NCBI RefSeq assembly: GCF_048128805.1
Contig: NC_136010.1
Span: forward strand, 20,854,980-20,918,979
Origin: Centroberyx gerrardi
Lineage: Eukaryota > Chordata > Actinopteri > Beryciformes > Berycidae
Direction of reading: 5' to 3'
DNA: 64,000 nt
Shown here: positions 13,721-26,470 of the stretch, piece by piece
How positions within the stretch are numbered: the stretch's first letter is position 1
How the letters are laid out: each line of letters opens with the position of its first letter
Position numbers and translations under genes: made by a program
Notes under the pieces: generated by a model
Seen by the model: only the letters and a program-made list of their open reading frames with translations
What the model was told of the DNA's origin: nothing
Databases searched by the model: none

Positions 13721-14870
13721 AGGGACAACGCACCGGTTCTTCACTGTTGAACCCATACAGGTGGTGGATGACTGGTGGCTGTAAAGCATCTTCTTGTAGG
13801 TTATATAAAGTGATGTGTTCTCATTTGCACAACCGCATTGCTGAGCATCTTTAAAGAGCTTTTTCCATTTTTGCAAGGAGTATTTTAAATGGGTTTAATA
13901 GTGGAACAGCAGAGGAAAGGGCAGGGAATATCTTAGGGTGGTGATTTTCAATAAACTCAGCACCACTAAGTTTGCAGGAATGAGTTGTGAAACTGACTGA
14001 AACACTATACAAGGATGTAGGATTCAGTCTTTTTCACCACCATAAATTCAGCTGCACCATTTGCCTTGCTACAGAAAACTATAGCAAGGCTGTAGATTCT
14101 ACAGAAAAATGAGACAGCTGAGATATTATTCACTTTGTTGAATAACATCATCAAGCAAAATGCATGGCACATATATCCCAAGGCATGATTTTTCATCTCA
14201 GGATTCTTCCCCAGCAACGGTTGCCATTACTTATTATGTTTATTACGGGATAACGCCATAAAGGTTTCATGGCAGAAACTTATCCCTGCTTGTCATGAGT
14301 TAGTCAGCTGTGTAGATATGTTCACTGGCGCTCGTGGTTTTCACTGGAGTCCGATGCCGTGAACAGAAGTGGCCCCGGGAGATTATTTGACACCCTAGAA
14401 TAATGAGTTCTCACTCACTTTCAGGCCGTGTGGAAATATTCCTCCTGAAGAGTCATGCAATATTCAACGCAAAATATTTCAGGCTTCAATATTTCAGGCT
14501 TCATGGATGAGCAGCGTCTAAAGATTAGTTTTGTTGCATGTAGCGTTTAATAAACTGCAAACATGCACACATTGAAAGCACAAGCTCCTTCTGCCTCAAT
14601 ATGATTTTGACGGTGTTGCTGAGCAGCAAAACACGGGGGCATCTCATTTGCAACTTGCCAGGTGTGCAAATCTTTTTTTAGGAAGACACTATAAGATATG
14701 CATGAGATGGAAAATGCTGCCTGTTGGCTTTGATAGTCTGATCATTTGAACGTGTGGCTGCATCCCCTTCACTACAGGATTTGATTCATTTTAAAAAGGT
14801 GGCAACATCAAGTAATGTGGAAATAAGGTACATCATATGTGGAATGAAATTGCAGTCAGCATGCATAAAC

Positions 14871-14874
14871 TCTC

Positions 14875-14922
<48 letters not shown>
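14871..14922. repeat. (CT)n-(CA)n compound microsatellite
   Basis: About 20 CT units followed by CA units. The flanking sequence to 15010 stays pyrimidine-rich. Confidence 0.95.
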
Positions 14923-14923
<1 letters not shown>

Positions 14924-15214
14924 ACCACTTTTTGCAAGGTCTCATTACTCGCCAATTCTCCATCTCTCTCCCTCTCTCCTTCTCCACCCCCACCCCTCTC
15001 TTCCTCTCATTTATCCACAACATCCTGCCCCCAGCATGGCTTGTTCCTCCTCTCTGCCATCCGCACACAGCAGTTGATCAACACATTCTCTATATAAATC
15101 TCTCTGAAACAAAAGGGACTCCTACCTGCTGCCAGCTGCTCTGGGACGCAACATTTTGTTCCTCCGCTCCTCAGCGGGATGGAGACGAGCGGGCCTGTGG
15201 TGCTGTCACTCAGA

Positions 15215-15238
15215 TCTCCCTCCCTCCCTCTCTCTCTC

Positions 15239-15269
<31 letters not shown>

Positions 15270-15293
15270 GTCTCTCTCTTTGTCTGTGTGTGT
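15215..15293. repeat. (CT)n/(CTGT)n microsatellite
   Basis: Pyrimidine dinucleotide tract with CTGT interruptions. The Ser/Leu-rich frames crossing it are artefacts. Confidence 0.93.
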
Positions 15294-18165
15294 TCTCTAC
15301 AGAGACGACTACATGGGGAAGACTTTAAACAGCTGTGTGCAGGCGGAAACAGCTTTTTGGGTCCCTACAGATTCCCTGCTCTACAACGGCACAGCTTCAT
15401 GTGATACATCATCTGACAGCAGACCGGTGTTTACCACGTCTGATTAGATGTCATGTTCATTAAGAGCATCTCCAGCGGCTGACAATGTGCCAAACAAGCC
15501 TTTGGATCTGGGCTTGAGCCCTTGTTATTCTGGAAGACGACCGCGATGTAGCCCAGTGTGCACCTTGCTGCTGCCATCTGCTCCCTCTCCTCTGCCTGCC
15601 TGCCTGACGAGACTCATGTTTACATAAAAACATTGCGGCTCCTCTGCTAACATAACACTGGTGCCGTGTCAGACATAATACACTCCTGCATGAATGACAA
15701 TGAACAAACACCGTGACTTCAATAAATATACATGCTGTGCATATGCGTGTTTACCTATGCAGAAAAGGTGCTTGTCTAGCTGGCTGAGGAGTGAAGACCC
15801 AGGCAAGGCATTGTAAAACAATGCATGCAGGCGGCAACTTTGGTTGCCTCTTTGTATTGTTTGTATTGTATTCTATTGTATTATGTACAGCGACAGCAGG
15901 TATCCTTGCTGTGAGTGGATTTGTGGTGAGGACAGGGGAATCCTTTATTATCTATCTTTCTGACACTGGATCCTGTACCTTTTCAGAGGCAGTTTGTTTC
16001 AGGAAAGGATATTGATCGTAAAGGTTCCAGCTGAAAGTTTCCCTTTAGACCAATCCATCTCAGTAATTTAAACCTCAGTAACTTTAAATGATTTTGTTTT
16101 CTGCTACATCGACAGGACAGCATCTACTGAAGCAGAATTCTTAATGTGGATTCTGAATTGTCAAATCAGGCAGCTCTTTGATGTTGCCTGGGTAACACAA
16201 TAAAACCAAATCTTTGAGAAGTTTTAACATCAGTAATTGCACAAATCATTAATACGTGTTTTGCAGTGTAATGTAACGTAATCTTATAATATGGAATATG
16301 AAAAAAATCATTGTTGTTCTAAGTAACAGATGCTAAAGACTAATCTGCCTACTTGCTAATACCACAACAGCTGTGCTTGTTGTACAAATGTTTCATTGGG
16401 CTATCACATGCAAAAAAAATTGTTGATGTTGTGTGATATCAGTAAAATGGTTTACAGAGTCTGTCATCTGTAAAATGGTTGATGGTAGCAGTAAAATGGT
16501 TGATGGCTGTGTCAACTTCCTGGTACCCGTTTTGGATCAGCTGGTTCTGTCAGAGCCTGACGGCGGTCTTGCAGAGGCAGGTGCTTTATGTTCATTTCCC
16601 GGACAATTCAATTCGTGATTAATTGCTCCCCTCAGAGTAAAGGGCTGAGAGGCCAATACTAGCCCAGCAGAAATGTATCCATCACATCAACATCTAACTG
16701 AGCCGACTGCCAATTTATATTTACCAGAATTTGACATTCCTATCTTTTCTCGTGGCAAAATAGGGCATCTGTTATGTCTACTGTGTTATAGCTCAGGAGG
16801 CAGATGATGTTACTGTACGTTGTTTCCTTTGTCTGTAGCTTAGACATATCACTTTATATCAGAAACATGCAAATTATCACTGATGGAATGCAGATTTGTT
16901 GGATTCATTTAAATGATCTATTTTAATTCAGTTGAAACTAGAAACACCCTCTCTCCGAGCTTCAAAAAGGAAATCCAAGTGAGGGTCATTTTTATTCATC
17001 ATATTTTGAAAATAAATATTGAAATAGCTTAATCTCATATTAACCACAATGCATCTTTAGACAGTAGCACAGATTTCATCAACAGGAATTTAGCTAAAGT
17101 CATATTCAAAACATTTTGTGTACTCCATTAAATTGTAAGGGTCCATCTGCATTTTTGCCAGGGCTTAAGTGGAAAAACTGCATTAGCAAAAAAAATAAAT
17201 AAAAGAGCACAGCAATTCAGTGCTCTTATGGCAAATCAAAATATGTTTTGCTTTTTGCAGACAGGATGAAAATACAATAAATGTACAAAAAAAATAGATT
17301 ACATAAATTAGACAATGCTGCATGAATAGTTGTGTATTTGTCCCTGGTCACACATGTATCACAGTGTTAATTTTAAAAGCCAAAAGATCAAAGATGCTAC
17401 ATTAAAAAAAGACAAAAGCTCAGCACTAAACTGTCACTGCTGACTTGTCATGCATAAATGATAAGGAGGACTATAACAAACGGCAGCAATAAACATGTCG
17501 ACTCAATGGCTTGCTTCCTAAATTATAGCCTAATTCATTAGTCGGCTGTGATCATTAGTAAAACAGTATTAAACTTCTCGTTGCGGTTGGATGCACTCAG
17601 AAAGGTCAGTTGTGAACAATATCAATGAGGATTGTCATATTAGAAAAATTACACAAATTTACAAACAACCTCCCTGAAAAAATATTACAAGTCAATCCGA
17701 AAAACGTCCCTGCTGGCAAACACGGCATTAATTATACTCACAAAAATAAAGGAACACAGGGGACTAATAAACACATCCTGGTTCGAGGTGTGATCAATAT
17801 GTGACCCACATGTCACATAATGTAACACGGTGATCTCGGCGTCAGCTCTCTCTGAAACCACTGTCCTCGTTCGTCATTGTGCTATCGTTAGTCTGTGCAT
17901 CACCAGCCCTCTTTGTAAACACGCAGTTTCCCAAACTGCCACAGTCAATCTGGCAAACCAGCCATCTGGCCGGCATTGATATTACTCCCACATAGAAATC
18001 GTCCGCCTTTTCTCTGTCACCCGGTAGAAGGAGAAGTTTCTGGTAAACACTTCACAGTACATGGAGGCGCAGGAGGGAGCCTGTGTTGGGTACCAGTGAA
18101 GGGCAAAGAGAGGAATGTGTTGCTGTAGTGTTGCAGAATTGCATCCTTTTACACTGGGTCACTTC
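15294..18165. other. Intergenic DNA grading into the presumed fam43b 3' UTR
   Basis: AT-rich, no convincing gene. The part from about 16990 to 18165 lies directly downstream of the fam43b stop codon and is likely transcribed as its 3' UTR if the poly(A) signal at 16991-16996 is used. Three imperfect copies of a GTAAAATGGTT unit lie at about 16442-16505. Confidence 0.45.
16991..16996 (-). terminator. fam43b: Candidate fam43b poly(A) signal
   Basis: TTTATT on the plus strand reads AATAAA on the gene's strand. It is the first one I find downstream of the fam43b stop and would give a 3' UTR of about 1.2 kb. No transcript evidence is available. Confidence 0.35.
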
Positions 18166-18377
18166 TCACACCAGAGAGGTTATAAACGTAAATGTGTTGT
18201 TGTTGCTGTCACTGACAAAGTTGATTTGGCACTGCTCCAATCCGGCAATATCCCCAAGGTCCAACTCTGATAATAGCTGAGTTGGGTCAGTGTTTGTTGT
18301 TAAAACCCTCTGCTTCTCCTGCCGCCCCTGATATTCCTCTACATCCTCCTCCTCCTCCTCCTCCTGTGGCTCCTCTA

Positions 18378-18408
<31 letters not shown>

Positions 18409-19176
18409 CTCCTCTGTGATGGAGCAGAGGCGGGTGGCGCTCCCGGGGTTGTCGGCGGGCGGTCTGTAGTGGCACTGCCCGTTCAGTAGCCTCCTCAGCG
18501 GCATCAGGGGCACCGCCTCCTCCCCCAGCAGCTGCTGCTGGCAGTGCCGGAAGTCACTCTGGCGCTTCAGCCGCTTGAACTCGCTGAAGGCGGAGGTGGT
18601 GTTCTGGTAGAGGCTGTGGGCGATGGCCTGGGCCTTCTCCGACTTGCTGACCAGGACGGCGTGACACCGCAGCACCACCGCCATGTTCTTGACCTGGTGC
18701 CTGTAGATCCAGGCCAGGATCTTGGGCCGACACGGGTCAGCGGTGCAGTACGTGATTCTGTTCAGAGAGTACAGATGGGTGGGCTTCTTTTTTCCCGATT
18801 TGTCAGCGCTCATCCGGATGCCTTGCGGCCCCACGGTTAACCTCATCTTGACGCTCTGCTCTCCATAGTTGCTCCTTGCCCAGATCTTGGCCACCGCCTC
18901 CTGGGTGCAGCCGTCTCCCTTAGCCGTGATGGTGACCACGCTCCCCAGGTAGCGCACGTTGTAGACGGGCTCCTCTTTGTTGAGTTCCACCTTCTGCCGT
19001 TTGGTCTGGAAGATGCTGCCCACCCAGTCGAAGGGGCAGTCGGGCAGCAAGTCAGGACAGGAGCGCAGCAGAGAGGAGAGGATGGAGTGGTAGGTCAGCC
19101 CCGTCCCCAGGCTCTTAGGTTTACTCTTGGCCTCGTCCTCCACCAGAACAAACTTATTCCTTCTCCAGGGCAGCAT
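18166..19176 (-). CDS. fam43b: FAM43B, PTB/PID-domain protein (single exon)
   Basis: Intronless 336-codon gene. The protein starts [17 protein letters not shown], the characteristic N-terminus of vertebrate FAM43B. A PID/PTB-like domain spans about residues 64-205, with the conserved stretches [10 protein letters not shown] (71-80), [10 protein letters not shown] (86-95), ITYCTADP (141-148), WIYRHQ (156-161) and [10 protein letters not shown] (167-176). The family is thought to act as cytosolic adaptors; the cellular function is poorly known. Residues 255-282 form an almost pure glutamate tract encoded by a GAG/GAA microsatellite. The open frame extends 46 codons further upstream to 19314, but that part is low-complexity Ser/Leu sequence from a GA repeat, and homology begins at MLPW, so I chose the internal start. 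FAM43A is the alternative; the N-terminus and the LNKEEP and RHQ stretches favour 43B. It is transcribed divergently from mul1. Confidence 0.95.
18345..18418 (-). repeat. fam43b: Coding (GAG)n repeat encoding a polyglutamate tract
   Basis: An imperfect CTC/TCC trinucleotide array on the plus strand lies in the fam43b frame. It encodes about 12 consecutive Glu and two shorter runs. Length variation would stay in frame. Confidence 0.92.
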
Positions 19177-19440
19177 GGTGCGGGAGGAGTTGGAGGGAGC
19201 GAGCCCCTCTGCCGCTGCGTTTGTTTTTGTCAGCTTAGGCGAGAGAGAGAGAGAGGCAAAGCGGCCGTGTGCAAGGGAGAGAGAGAGAGAAATAGAGAGA
19301 AGCAGCTTTGCCAAGCACAGAGGAGAGACTGAGAGCTGTGAGGCTCAGCCAGTCTGTTCCCCTGCTCGCTCCTCCTTCCTCTCCTCCTCCTCTTTCTCTT
19401 CTGTTGTCTGCATCATGCAGCGCTGATCAGTGCAGGAGAC
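19177..19440 (-). other. fam43b: fam43b 5' leader with GA repeats
   Basis: Immediately upstream of the fam43b start. It contains two short (GA)n runs (plus strand about 19238-19255 and 19276-19300) and a TCC-rich stretch. It is probably 5' UTR and core promoter, but I cannot place a transcription start. Confidence 0.4.
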
Positions 19441-22400
19441 TTAGCCCAGCGCTCAGGCACCCTCAACCCCCTCCCTGCTTCGTTGTTTTGCTTCCAAATG
19501 GCTCCCTACCAAAGCATTATTTATCCGGCCAGCTTTGCACTGAGATATCAAAGTATTTATGCCTCTGGTAACCCTGAGGCAGAGAGGGTCTGTCGCCTTG
19601 TCACACTCTCTCAAGGGGCTTATTTGGCTATTTGAGAATTGTGGTATAAAGGTCAAATGGGGCAGTCTGATGTAATTAATTCTTCTTGTTCAGTGTGACA
19701 TTCAAATTAACATGTCAGTAGAATGACCTGCAATGTTTGCATGAGGATAAAAGAGATTCAAGAAATCCAATCTGAATTTCTTTCAGAAAAGAAATTCAAA
19801 TTGCTCATAAATTATTGAAATATTTACAATAACACAATCAGGCTGTAATTGCAGCCCAAGTCATAGTTTATGAAACCAAACTGCTGAATTGGGATATATT
19901 TTCACAAGTTGAATAAAGGACTGTTCCTATCTATTTACAAAATTGCTTCATCTTTTTTTAGTGTAATTACAAACCTGGTCTAGTGTTACAATTCCATTTA
20001 TGCACTATTATTAGTAGTAGTATTATTAGTAGTAGTATTATTAGTATGAATTTGTTTCTAAAATTAAAAGTTGTTTCTAAGCACTTGCATCTAAAGGCTC
20101 AGAGGATGAAAGATAAATTATGCATTTGACATATGGATTCCCAGCATATTTGCAATTATGAAAAGGTAATTGATATTCAGCACAGTCAAGACAAGCACTC
20201 AGAATATGTTCACTCTTGATATAAAATAAGTAATCAATCTGCAGTACAATTTTTATATATTACATGTTCAGTCGATCTCACCTCTTGTGGAACATGGATA
20301 AACATTTGTCCTGCACTTTATTGCTTTATCTTACATGTCTCTAGCGTGACTGCCCAACACTTCATAAGGAGAGCAGATCAAAGCGGGTGCTATTTCAGAG
20401 GCGGATTCTGCTGCAATGAATCATCATAAGTATCATCTGTATCTGCCACTGAGGGGGCCAGGCATGCATGGACTGAATTGTCATGTGTAGATGAAGTCCT
20501 CTGCTGAGAAAATGACTCCGGCAGAAAGGAAGTTAGTTACTGTGGCAACACTGATGATAAAAAAAAAAATCTCTTTTCCTACCCTGGATTGTGCTGTGAA
20601 TTAAAGCAAACACATGAATGGAAAAATAAATTGAATTGCTTTAGAGGCACTGTCTCATGTGTCGATAGGATTCATTATAATTCGAAATGAGAGAGTGAAT
20701 TTGCAAAGCAGAACTATTTTGGAATTCTCTCACCGTTACTCTTCTTAGCTATTCAGTCTTTTAAACCCCAATTATTGTCAGTGGCTCACAATGAAGAGAG
20801 CCTCTTTGTAAACCACATGGATAGCCAGAGGGTGTGCGGCCAATTTCAAGACTGTTTGGAAATGGCGAGAACTGATCTAAATGCTTAGGAAATCGTTTGG
20901 GCGAGGTCCATAAGAGACAGGCTGCACTCTAGAAATGATTAAGAGACTGTCTGCTTAGTCTAGTTGGATGTTCTGTGAGTAAGGTGCAATCCGATCCAGG
21001 ACGAGCTGGTATCTTCTCATCAACACTTGAGTCTCCAAAGACAATTTGATTGAGCATCCTTATCTAAACAGAGGTGGTTCCATAAATCACCTCTGTGATT
21101 TGAGATAGCTCCTCTCCTCTCCTCACCACAGAAGATTAACACAAACCATAGTATGCAGAATTGAAAAAATCCATCACGCCTTGGCCTTTACAGAGATGGA
21201 TGCCAGTGTTTAGTATTGACTTATCTGCCATCCGGGTTATCATCGTATATAAGAGGGTTGTTCAGTGAAATTAGGAAACGTCTGAGGAGTCACTGACTCT
21301 CAGCCATTTTACATTTCCAGTCTCTTTGTCTTCTGCCTGGCAGTTTACTCTGTGCCTAACCCAATGAGACAAAATTGCTTTATATTAGGGGGCTGTGAAA
21401 TAGGAGATGCTTTGTATGAAATGCTATAGTGTAAAATGTTCCTAAAAGCAATATGATATTATGATCCATGCATGCATTTGTGAATTTGTGTCTCTACTGC
21501 TGCTGTTTCATCCTTGTTTGAGGAGAGTGAAACTTGGGGAATATGAATAAAATGAAATAGAACCACCCCATGCGAATTGGTCGTTTCAGACAAAGAGTCG
21601 GAAATTTTAATAAATCTGCCCCACATTTAATAAAGTTGGATGTTATAATTGAGTTGAAAAAAAGTGCAAAGCAGATTCTTATCTATGCACTTGACGACAA
21701 CATCGACTTATAAATAGGTTTAATTTGTTTGGAGACCAGCAGCGTCCCTGTGGCATGGTAAAAAAGTAGTCGATATACAGTGTAATGTAGTGAAGTATTC
21801 GTGTCTTGTGTTCATTAGCCCTTTCCAGTGGAACTAATGTCAATCGAGAACACTCAGCAGCTGCATCAGTGGTTCACCATTAACTCAACTGTAAAAGGGA
21901 GGAAGAGTATGAATGAACTGCAGCCTGGGTTTGTTTACAGTCGAGCTGCGGAAGTCCAACCCAACCTTCAGCTCAGCGCAGACTCCAGCCTCGTCCTCCT
22001 TTCCTCTAACTCTCCCTCTCATTCCCTTGAACATTTTACACATGCCGCATTCGTTATCAACTCGCACATACAAGCCCGGGTGTTGAATGTTATCATAGCA
22101 ATCCAATTACTTTTATCTGCGCAGCAACCCTCTCTCACCTCCCAAATATGAACCCATTCTTCTTCCTTATTACTTTTTTTTACTTTGCTCTTGAAGTCTT
22201 CCTTTTATCCGGGGCAGTGTACGCTACATATTTCTGTCTAGCGAGGCAGCCTAATTGAATTGGGCTCTCTCTTCATCACGCTACACTTATCCAGTGCGGG
22301 GTAATCAATGAGAGGGGGCCTGGCAGAGAGGGCCCCGGCTCTTAGATGGCTGATTTATGGCTGTACGTGAGGGCAGCGGTGAGGCAGCAAGGCGCACAGT

Positions 22401-25400
22401 AAAGAATGAGAGAGGAGGAATGACAGAATGGGCTACTGGGCTCTTCATACATCAGATTGCTGCCACAGCTAACAAGCCTTCAGAAACACACAATCAAGAA
22501 AATAAGATACTAGAAGTCTGGCAAAGATGGTAAGGGGGTCTCTTGAACATTTTGTGGAGATATAGTATTTCCTCTGTCTGCAAAAAGGTGGAGTAAGCAT
22601 CGAGGGATGGAAATCAATAAAGCCTCATTCCTATACTGCAGATTCCCATAGGCTTGGCTGAATACATAATACTGTTGAAGTGAATCATAGTTTAATGAAC
22701 AGGGAGAGTAGCAGGACATAGATACAGGAGGCTAATTTCCTCCCTTAATCATGAGAACGGTACATCCACAGGAGACCGGCGGGTCACGTCCCCCTCATTT
22801 ACTCCTGTACTAAAGGGAAGATGCACTACAGTAGGTGACTTATTAGTTCTGATGCAATGAAAATGCAGAAATAAGAGTCAATTAAAGCATCTTAAAATGA
22901 TGGAATTGTACATAGGTTAGGCTGATGGAGTGAATACTACATAGATTTGGATGTGCTTAAAAATTGTCAACAGTAACAGTTCTATGCTATTTAAAAGCGT
23001 ATTTTTGATGCTATACTCAATCTCAATACTCCATCCAAGTATTTCCAACAAATATTCCTTATTCACACAGTTCACCTGATGCCTGCAGATTAATGATACC
23101 CTGTAGAAATGATTCAGCATCATTTGCATTCACGAGTTTTGCCATGTGTTGCAGGTAAGTGGCACCACACATTTGAAGTTTGGAAGGACAGAAAATGATA
23201 AGCGCCACAATACAGGTCTGTGCCAATAGCTTCATTATACACCCGGCGCTTTTGTTTGGTAATCCTCAAAGGCAATCCTCCAGGCGCAGAATGCCAGTTG
23301 ATTTTAATATCTTGAAGAGCTGAGATACTTTTCTAATAATGTGCTTTTCAGTGGGAATAAAAGCAGATTGTATTCCTGGGGTATAGCTAAAAGCTGTGCA
23401 ACACAGCTAAAGGACAGAAAAAAATACTATCCTCCAATTATTTCAATGGCTTTTACAGGGAAAAATTCTGCTTTTGAAGTTTTTTTTTCATCACCCAAAG
23501 ACTTTTGATGATGGGATCCTTGATATGGATGCACATTGTTTGAGCCTGTGAAAAGCATATTTGAATGAAAGTCAAAAGTTTAAAAAGATGCTGTTGTAAT
23601 TGATGCTGTAGCCTATTTATATGCTGAATAATAGTATTTGTCAAGTCAGAATGACATGAAAGTTGAGAGTGCGCTAGAACTTTAGGAAAGTTAGTGACAA
23701 CTTGAAATTCAAATGACAGCAGCTAAGTATGCAAATACATATATCCGACATTTGTTTTTGCATTTCAACATATCGGTGGTAAATCTGATACAGTCATATT
23801 GCAATGCCATTAACACTGCATGCTTTAAAAACTAGGACGCTAGCCTTCATTAGGATTCCCTCAAACATATTCACACTATAATGAGAGGAGGTTTGGGTGA
23901 CTGCCGTGTGTTTAGGTGTTCAGCATGTAATTGGATCTGTGGAGGAGAGAGTTTGTCTGGATGCTGCGGAGGTAGTCTAGGTGCTACTGCTAGGCTTATC
24001 TGCATCAGTCACAGCAATGCCCGCAGTCGTCCCTCTAGACTCTACAGCATCGAGACAGACGCATCTGATGCTCTCCTCTCCTCCTGCACGCCTCCCATAA
24101 AGCCGTGCCCTCCATCTGCTGTCGCTATTTCTGTCCGTTTCAAATCCACGTGAATGTGCGTAGGGCAGGCATTTTGAACAGAAGTCATATGTGACAGACA
24201 CAGAGAAAGTGAGGATGTGGGAGGCTGAGGTGGGGGGGGGGCTGCTTGATCTGCAAGGTAGACTGCGTCCACAAAACAAGGTGACTAATGTTGAATTGAA
24301 GCCCTGAGGAGATTTCTGTTCTTTTGCTGGGGTTGAAAAAGAGGTTGCACCTTTTCCTGTCAGGAGCCTGCCCCAAATTCTCGTAGGCCAATCATTCATG
24401 TGTCAGGTTGATTATGTCAGTCTAATTCAGCCAGAGGACTTTTCTGTGGCAGGCTTTATTACATTATTGAACTTCTAAAGTTTTTTTCGAGTTGGTTGGT
24501 GTCTGGTTGTTTAGCACAAACCCCTCTTCCATTCACTTTAATGTTTTAGTGGCAGATCCATCCATTACTGTTTATGTTAATGAGTTGATGCCTGTCTATA
24601 ACTATGATAATTAGAGTGTACGGTTGATTTATTTGCACTGATTGAAGTTTGTGCAGACAAAATTTTCCAAAGAGGACTTGAGAAAATATCTAACCTCACA
24701 ACAACATCAAAATGACAAACAAAAGCACATCTGAATGTAAAACAAAAATGACAATGCGAGCAAAACTCAAGAAGGAAGAAAACAGTGGGGAAATGAAATG
24801 CATAAATGAAAAGTAAGGAAAATAAAACATTAAAGGTGATAAAGGTGATCCCTGAAACACTTTAACTCTGTTAAAAAAAAAAAAGCTATTGTCGATGGTC
24901 CTTGCATTTCAGGGCCCATTTTGTTGTTTGTTGGTATATTGTTCTTATTCCCACAGACAAATGTTGACAGCATGACAGGACGTTGACATATTTCCAGCGC
25001 TGCTACAATGGAGTAAACCATCAATGGTAAACAGGTTATGGTGTCAGTCCCTCAGGATCAAAGAGCGAGGGCTTCTGTCTAGATTCACCATGTGAAATTC
25101 AACAATCTGGATTGTTTGTAGAAGAGCAAGAAATACCAATATAATAGTAGCCTCAATAGTCCACAATGCAATGCAGCCACAAGACATGTTGCGTTTTGAG
25201 AAAGGGACACGGCTCTCGTTTTTCTTGACTGGACGAACTTTCACTGTTTGCTTTTATTACACTGCTATTGTGCTCTCCACCTGCATGCAGCAGCTAGATG
25301 CAACAGTTTCAGGCTAATGCCGAAGTTGATGTCATGGCTTTGATTTTGAAATATGTTGTAGTAAGCATCAACATATCTCACTTGGCTTAATTTCTCAAAA

Positions 25401-25420
25401 ATCATTAACAACAAAATTAG
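19441..25420. other. Noncoding intergenic DNA between fam43b and mul1, part 1
   Basis: AT-rich. The reading frames of 60-140 codons (for example 21828-22151 and 23977-24399) match nothing I recognise and lack codon structure or splice sites. A G-run occurs near 24232. No RNA genes were recognised. Confidence 0.5.
20006..20047. repeat. (TAT/TAG)n trinucleotide repeat
   Basis: Alternating ATT and AGT units, forming two copies of a higher-order TATTATTAGTAGTAG unit. Confidence 0.85.
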
Positions 25421-25427
25421 TTACCGA

Positions 25428-25446
25428 ACTACATTACCCGGCAGGC
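25428..25446 (+). promoter_or_regulatory. ZNF143/THAP11-like site
   Basis: ACTACATTACCCGGCAGGC closely resembles the ZNF143/THAP11 composite consensus ACTACAATTCCCAGCATGC. A related site in opposite orientation lies about 500 bp away at 25924-25940. Function is inference. Confidence 0.4.
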
Positions 25447-25923
25447 TTTTACCCTATCCGCACTAGTTGGAATTTTCCAACTCCTGCAAAGGGAACAAGC
25501 TACGGTAGCTAACTCGCTAGCTATCGCTACTGTGAAAAAATGTCATCAGTGACTATGTGAGCCTGAACTCATACTTTAGTGAAGTCCCAAACTGCATCTC
25601 AAGAGGCAAAAAACATATCCATACATGTCAGCAACCCACTCCCTATTTCGGGGGATCAACCCCACTATCAACAGTTGATACATTCTACGTTGTGATGAAA
25701 GGTTACGAAGGTTGTAGTTCTCCATGGTTACAAAGTCTTTTCTTTAAGTTTTTAAACCTAAAATAACAGAAATGTGCAAATTGTCTAAAAGCTTATCCTA
25801 TGTAGTGTGCTGAGAGGTGAATCTCAACCATTGGCTTTGTTTAGTTGCAGTAAGACCTACTACTTGGGAAGGCTTCACCCCACACTTCTGCTTCAGCTAT
25901 ATTCTCTGGGGATTGTCAAAAGT

Positions 25924-25940
25924 CACTCTGGGAAATGTAG
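25924..25940 (-). promoter_or_regulatory. Second ZNF143-like site, opposite orientation
   Basis: On the minus strand it reads CTACATTTCCCAGAGTG, again close to the ZNF143 consensus core CTACA-N3-CCCAG. The paired arrangement in otherwise empty DNA could mark an unrecognised promoter. Confidence 0.35.
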
Positions 25941-26047
25941 AAAATCACTAACTGAAGTAGACGAGGCAGGTTGAGGCAAAAGGTACACCAAAAAAGCAAA
26001 TTACAACACTTCATCATCAAATAACTGATTGATGATATTTAACAGTG

Positions 26048-26470
26048 TAAGGCTGCGTTGTTGCCTGGAGCGCTTTTTGTGAGGAGAAATACAAAAGCGG
26101 ATCAGCGGTTAGCTGAGCAGCTGCTAGCTCACTAACCAGCTGGTTAGCACTTCTAGCAGACAATTCAGTGTTGTGCAACAAATAAAGGCTGTATCGGATA
26201 TTCACACGTCCAGTATAATCCCATACTGCCTTCATGATCGGTGTTGTGGTAACGAAAATTCACATATTACAACAACTAATTTCTGACTTTCTCCATCTTT
26301 GTTGTTGTTATGGGAAACGGCCAGCCTCTCCATCATGACAGGTCACCCACCGTTTTTCTGAAAAGTTGGGAGTGGACGCCTTTTGTGCGGCTTGCGGCCG
26401 CTTCCCATTGCTTTTACTGTAATGTAAAAAATGCGCTGGAAAAAAACGCTATGTGTGAACGCAGCCTAAG
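26048..26470. mobile_element. MITE-like element with imperfect terminal inverted repeats
   Basis: The left end reads AAGGCTGCGTT and continues to AGCGCTTTTTG. The right end, read in reverse, is TTAGGCTGCGTTCACAC and continues to AGCGTTTTTT. The ends therefore form an inverted repeat of about 35 bp with gaps, around a 350-bp noncoding interior. Such ends are seen in hAT-type non-autonomous elements. I could not define a clean target-site duplication, so the family is uncertain. Confidence 0.55.

Noticed and set aside
13343..13876. 177-codon minus-strand open frame
   Set aside because: No recognisable domain, no splice context, irregular composition. More likely chance within noncoding DNA.
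14932..15447. 171-codon plus-strand frame
   Set aside because: Crosses the (CT)n arrays; Ser/Leu/Pro-rich low-complexity output without homology.
19177..19314. 46-codon in-frame extension upstream of fam43b that looks like a signal peptide
   Set aside because: It is Ser/Leu low-complexity sequence produced by a GA repeat, and family homology starts exactly at the internal MLPW methionine.
23977..24399. 140-codon minus-strand frame
   Set aside because: No family resemblance and no supporting splice or start signals.
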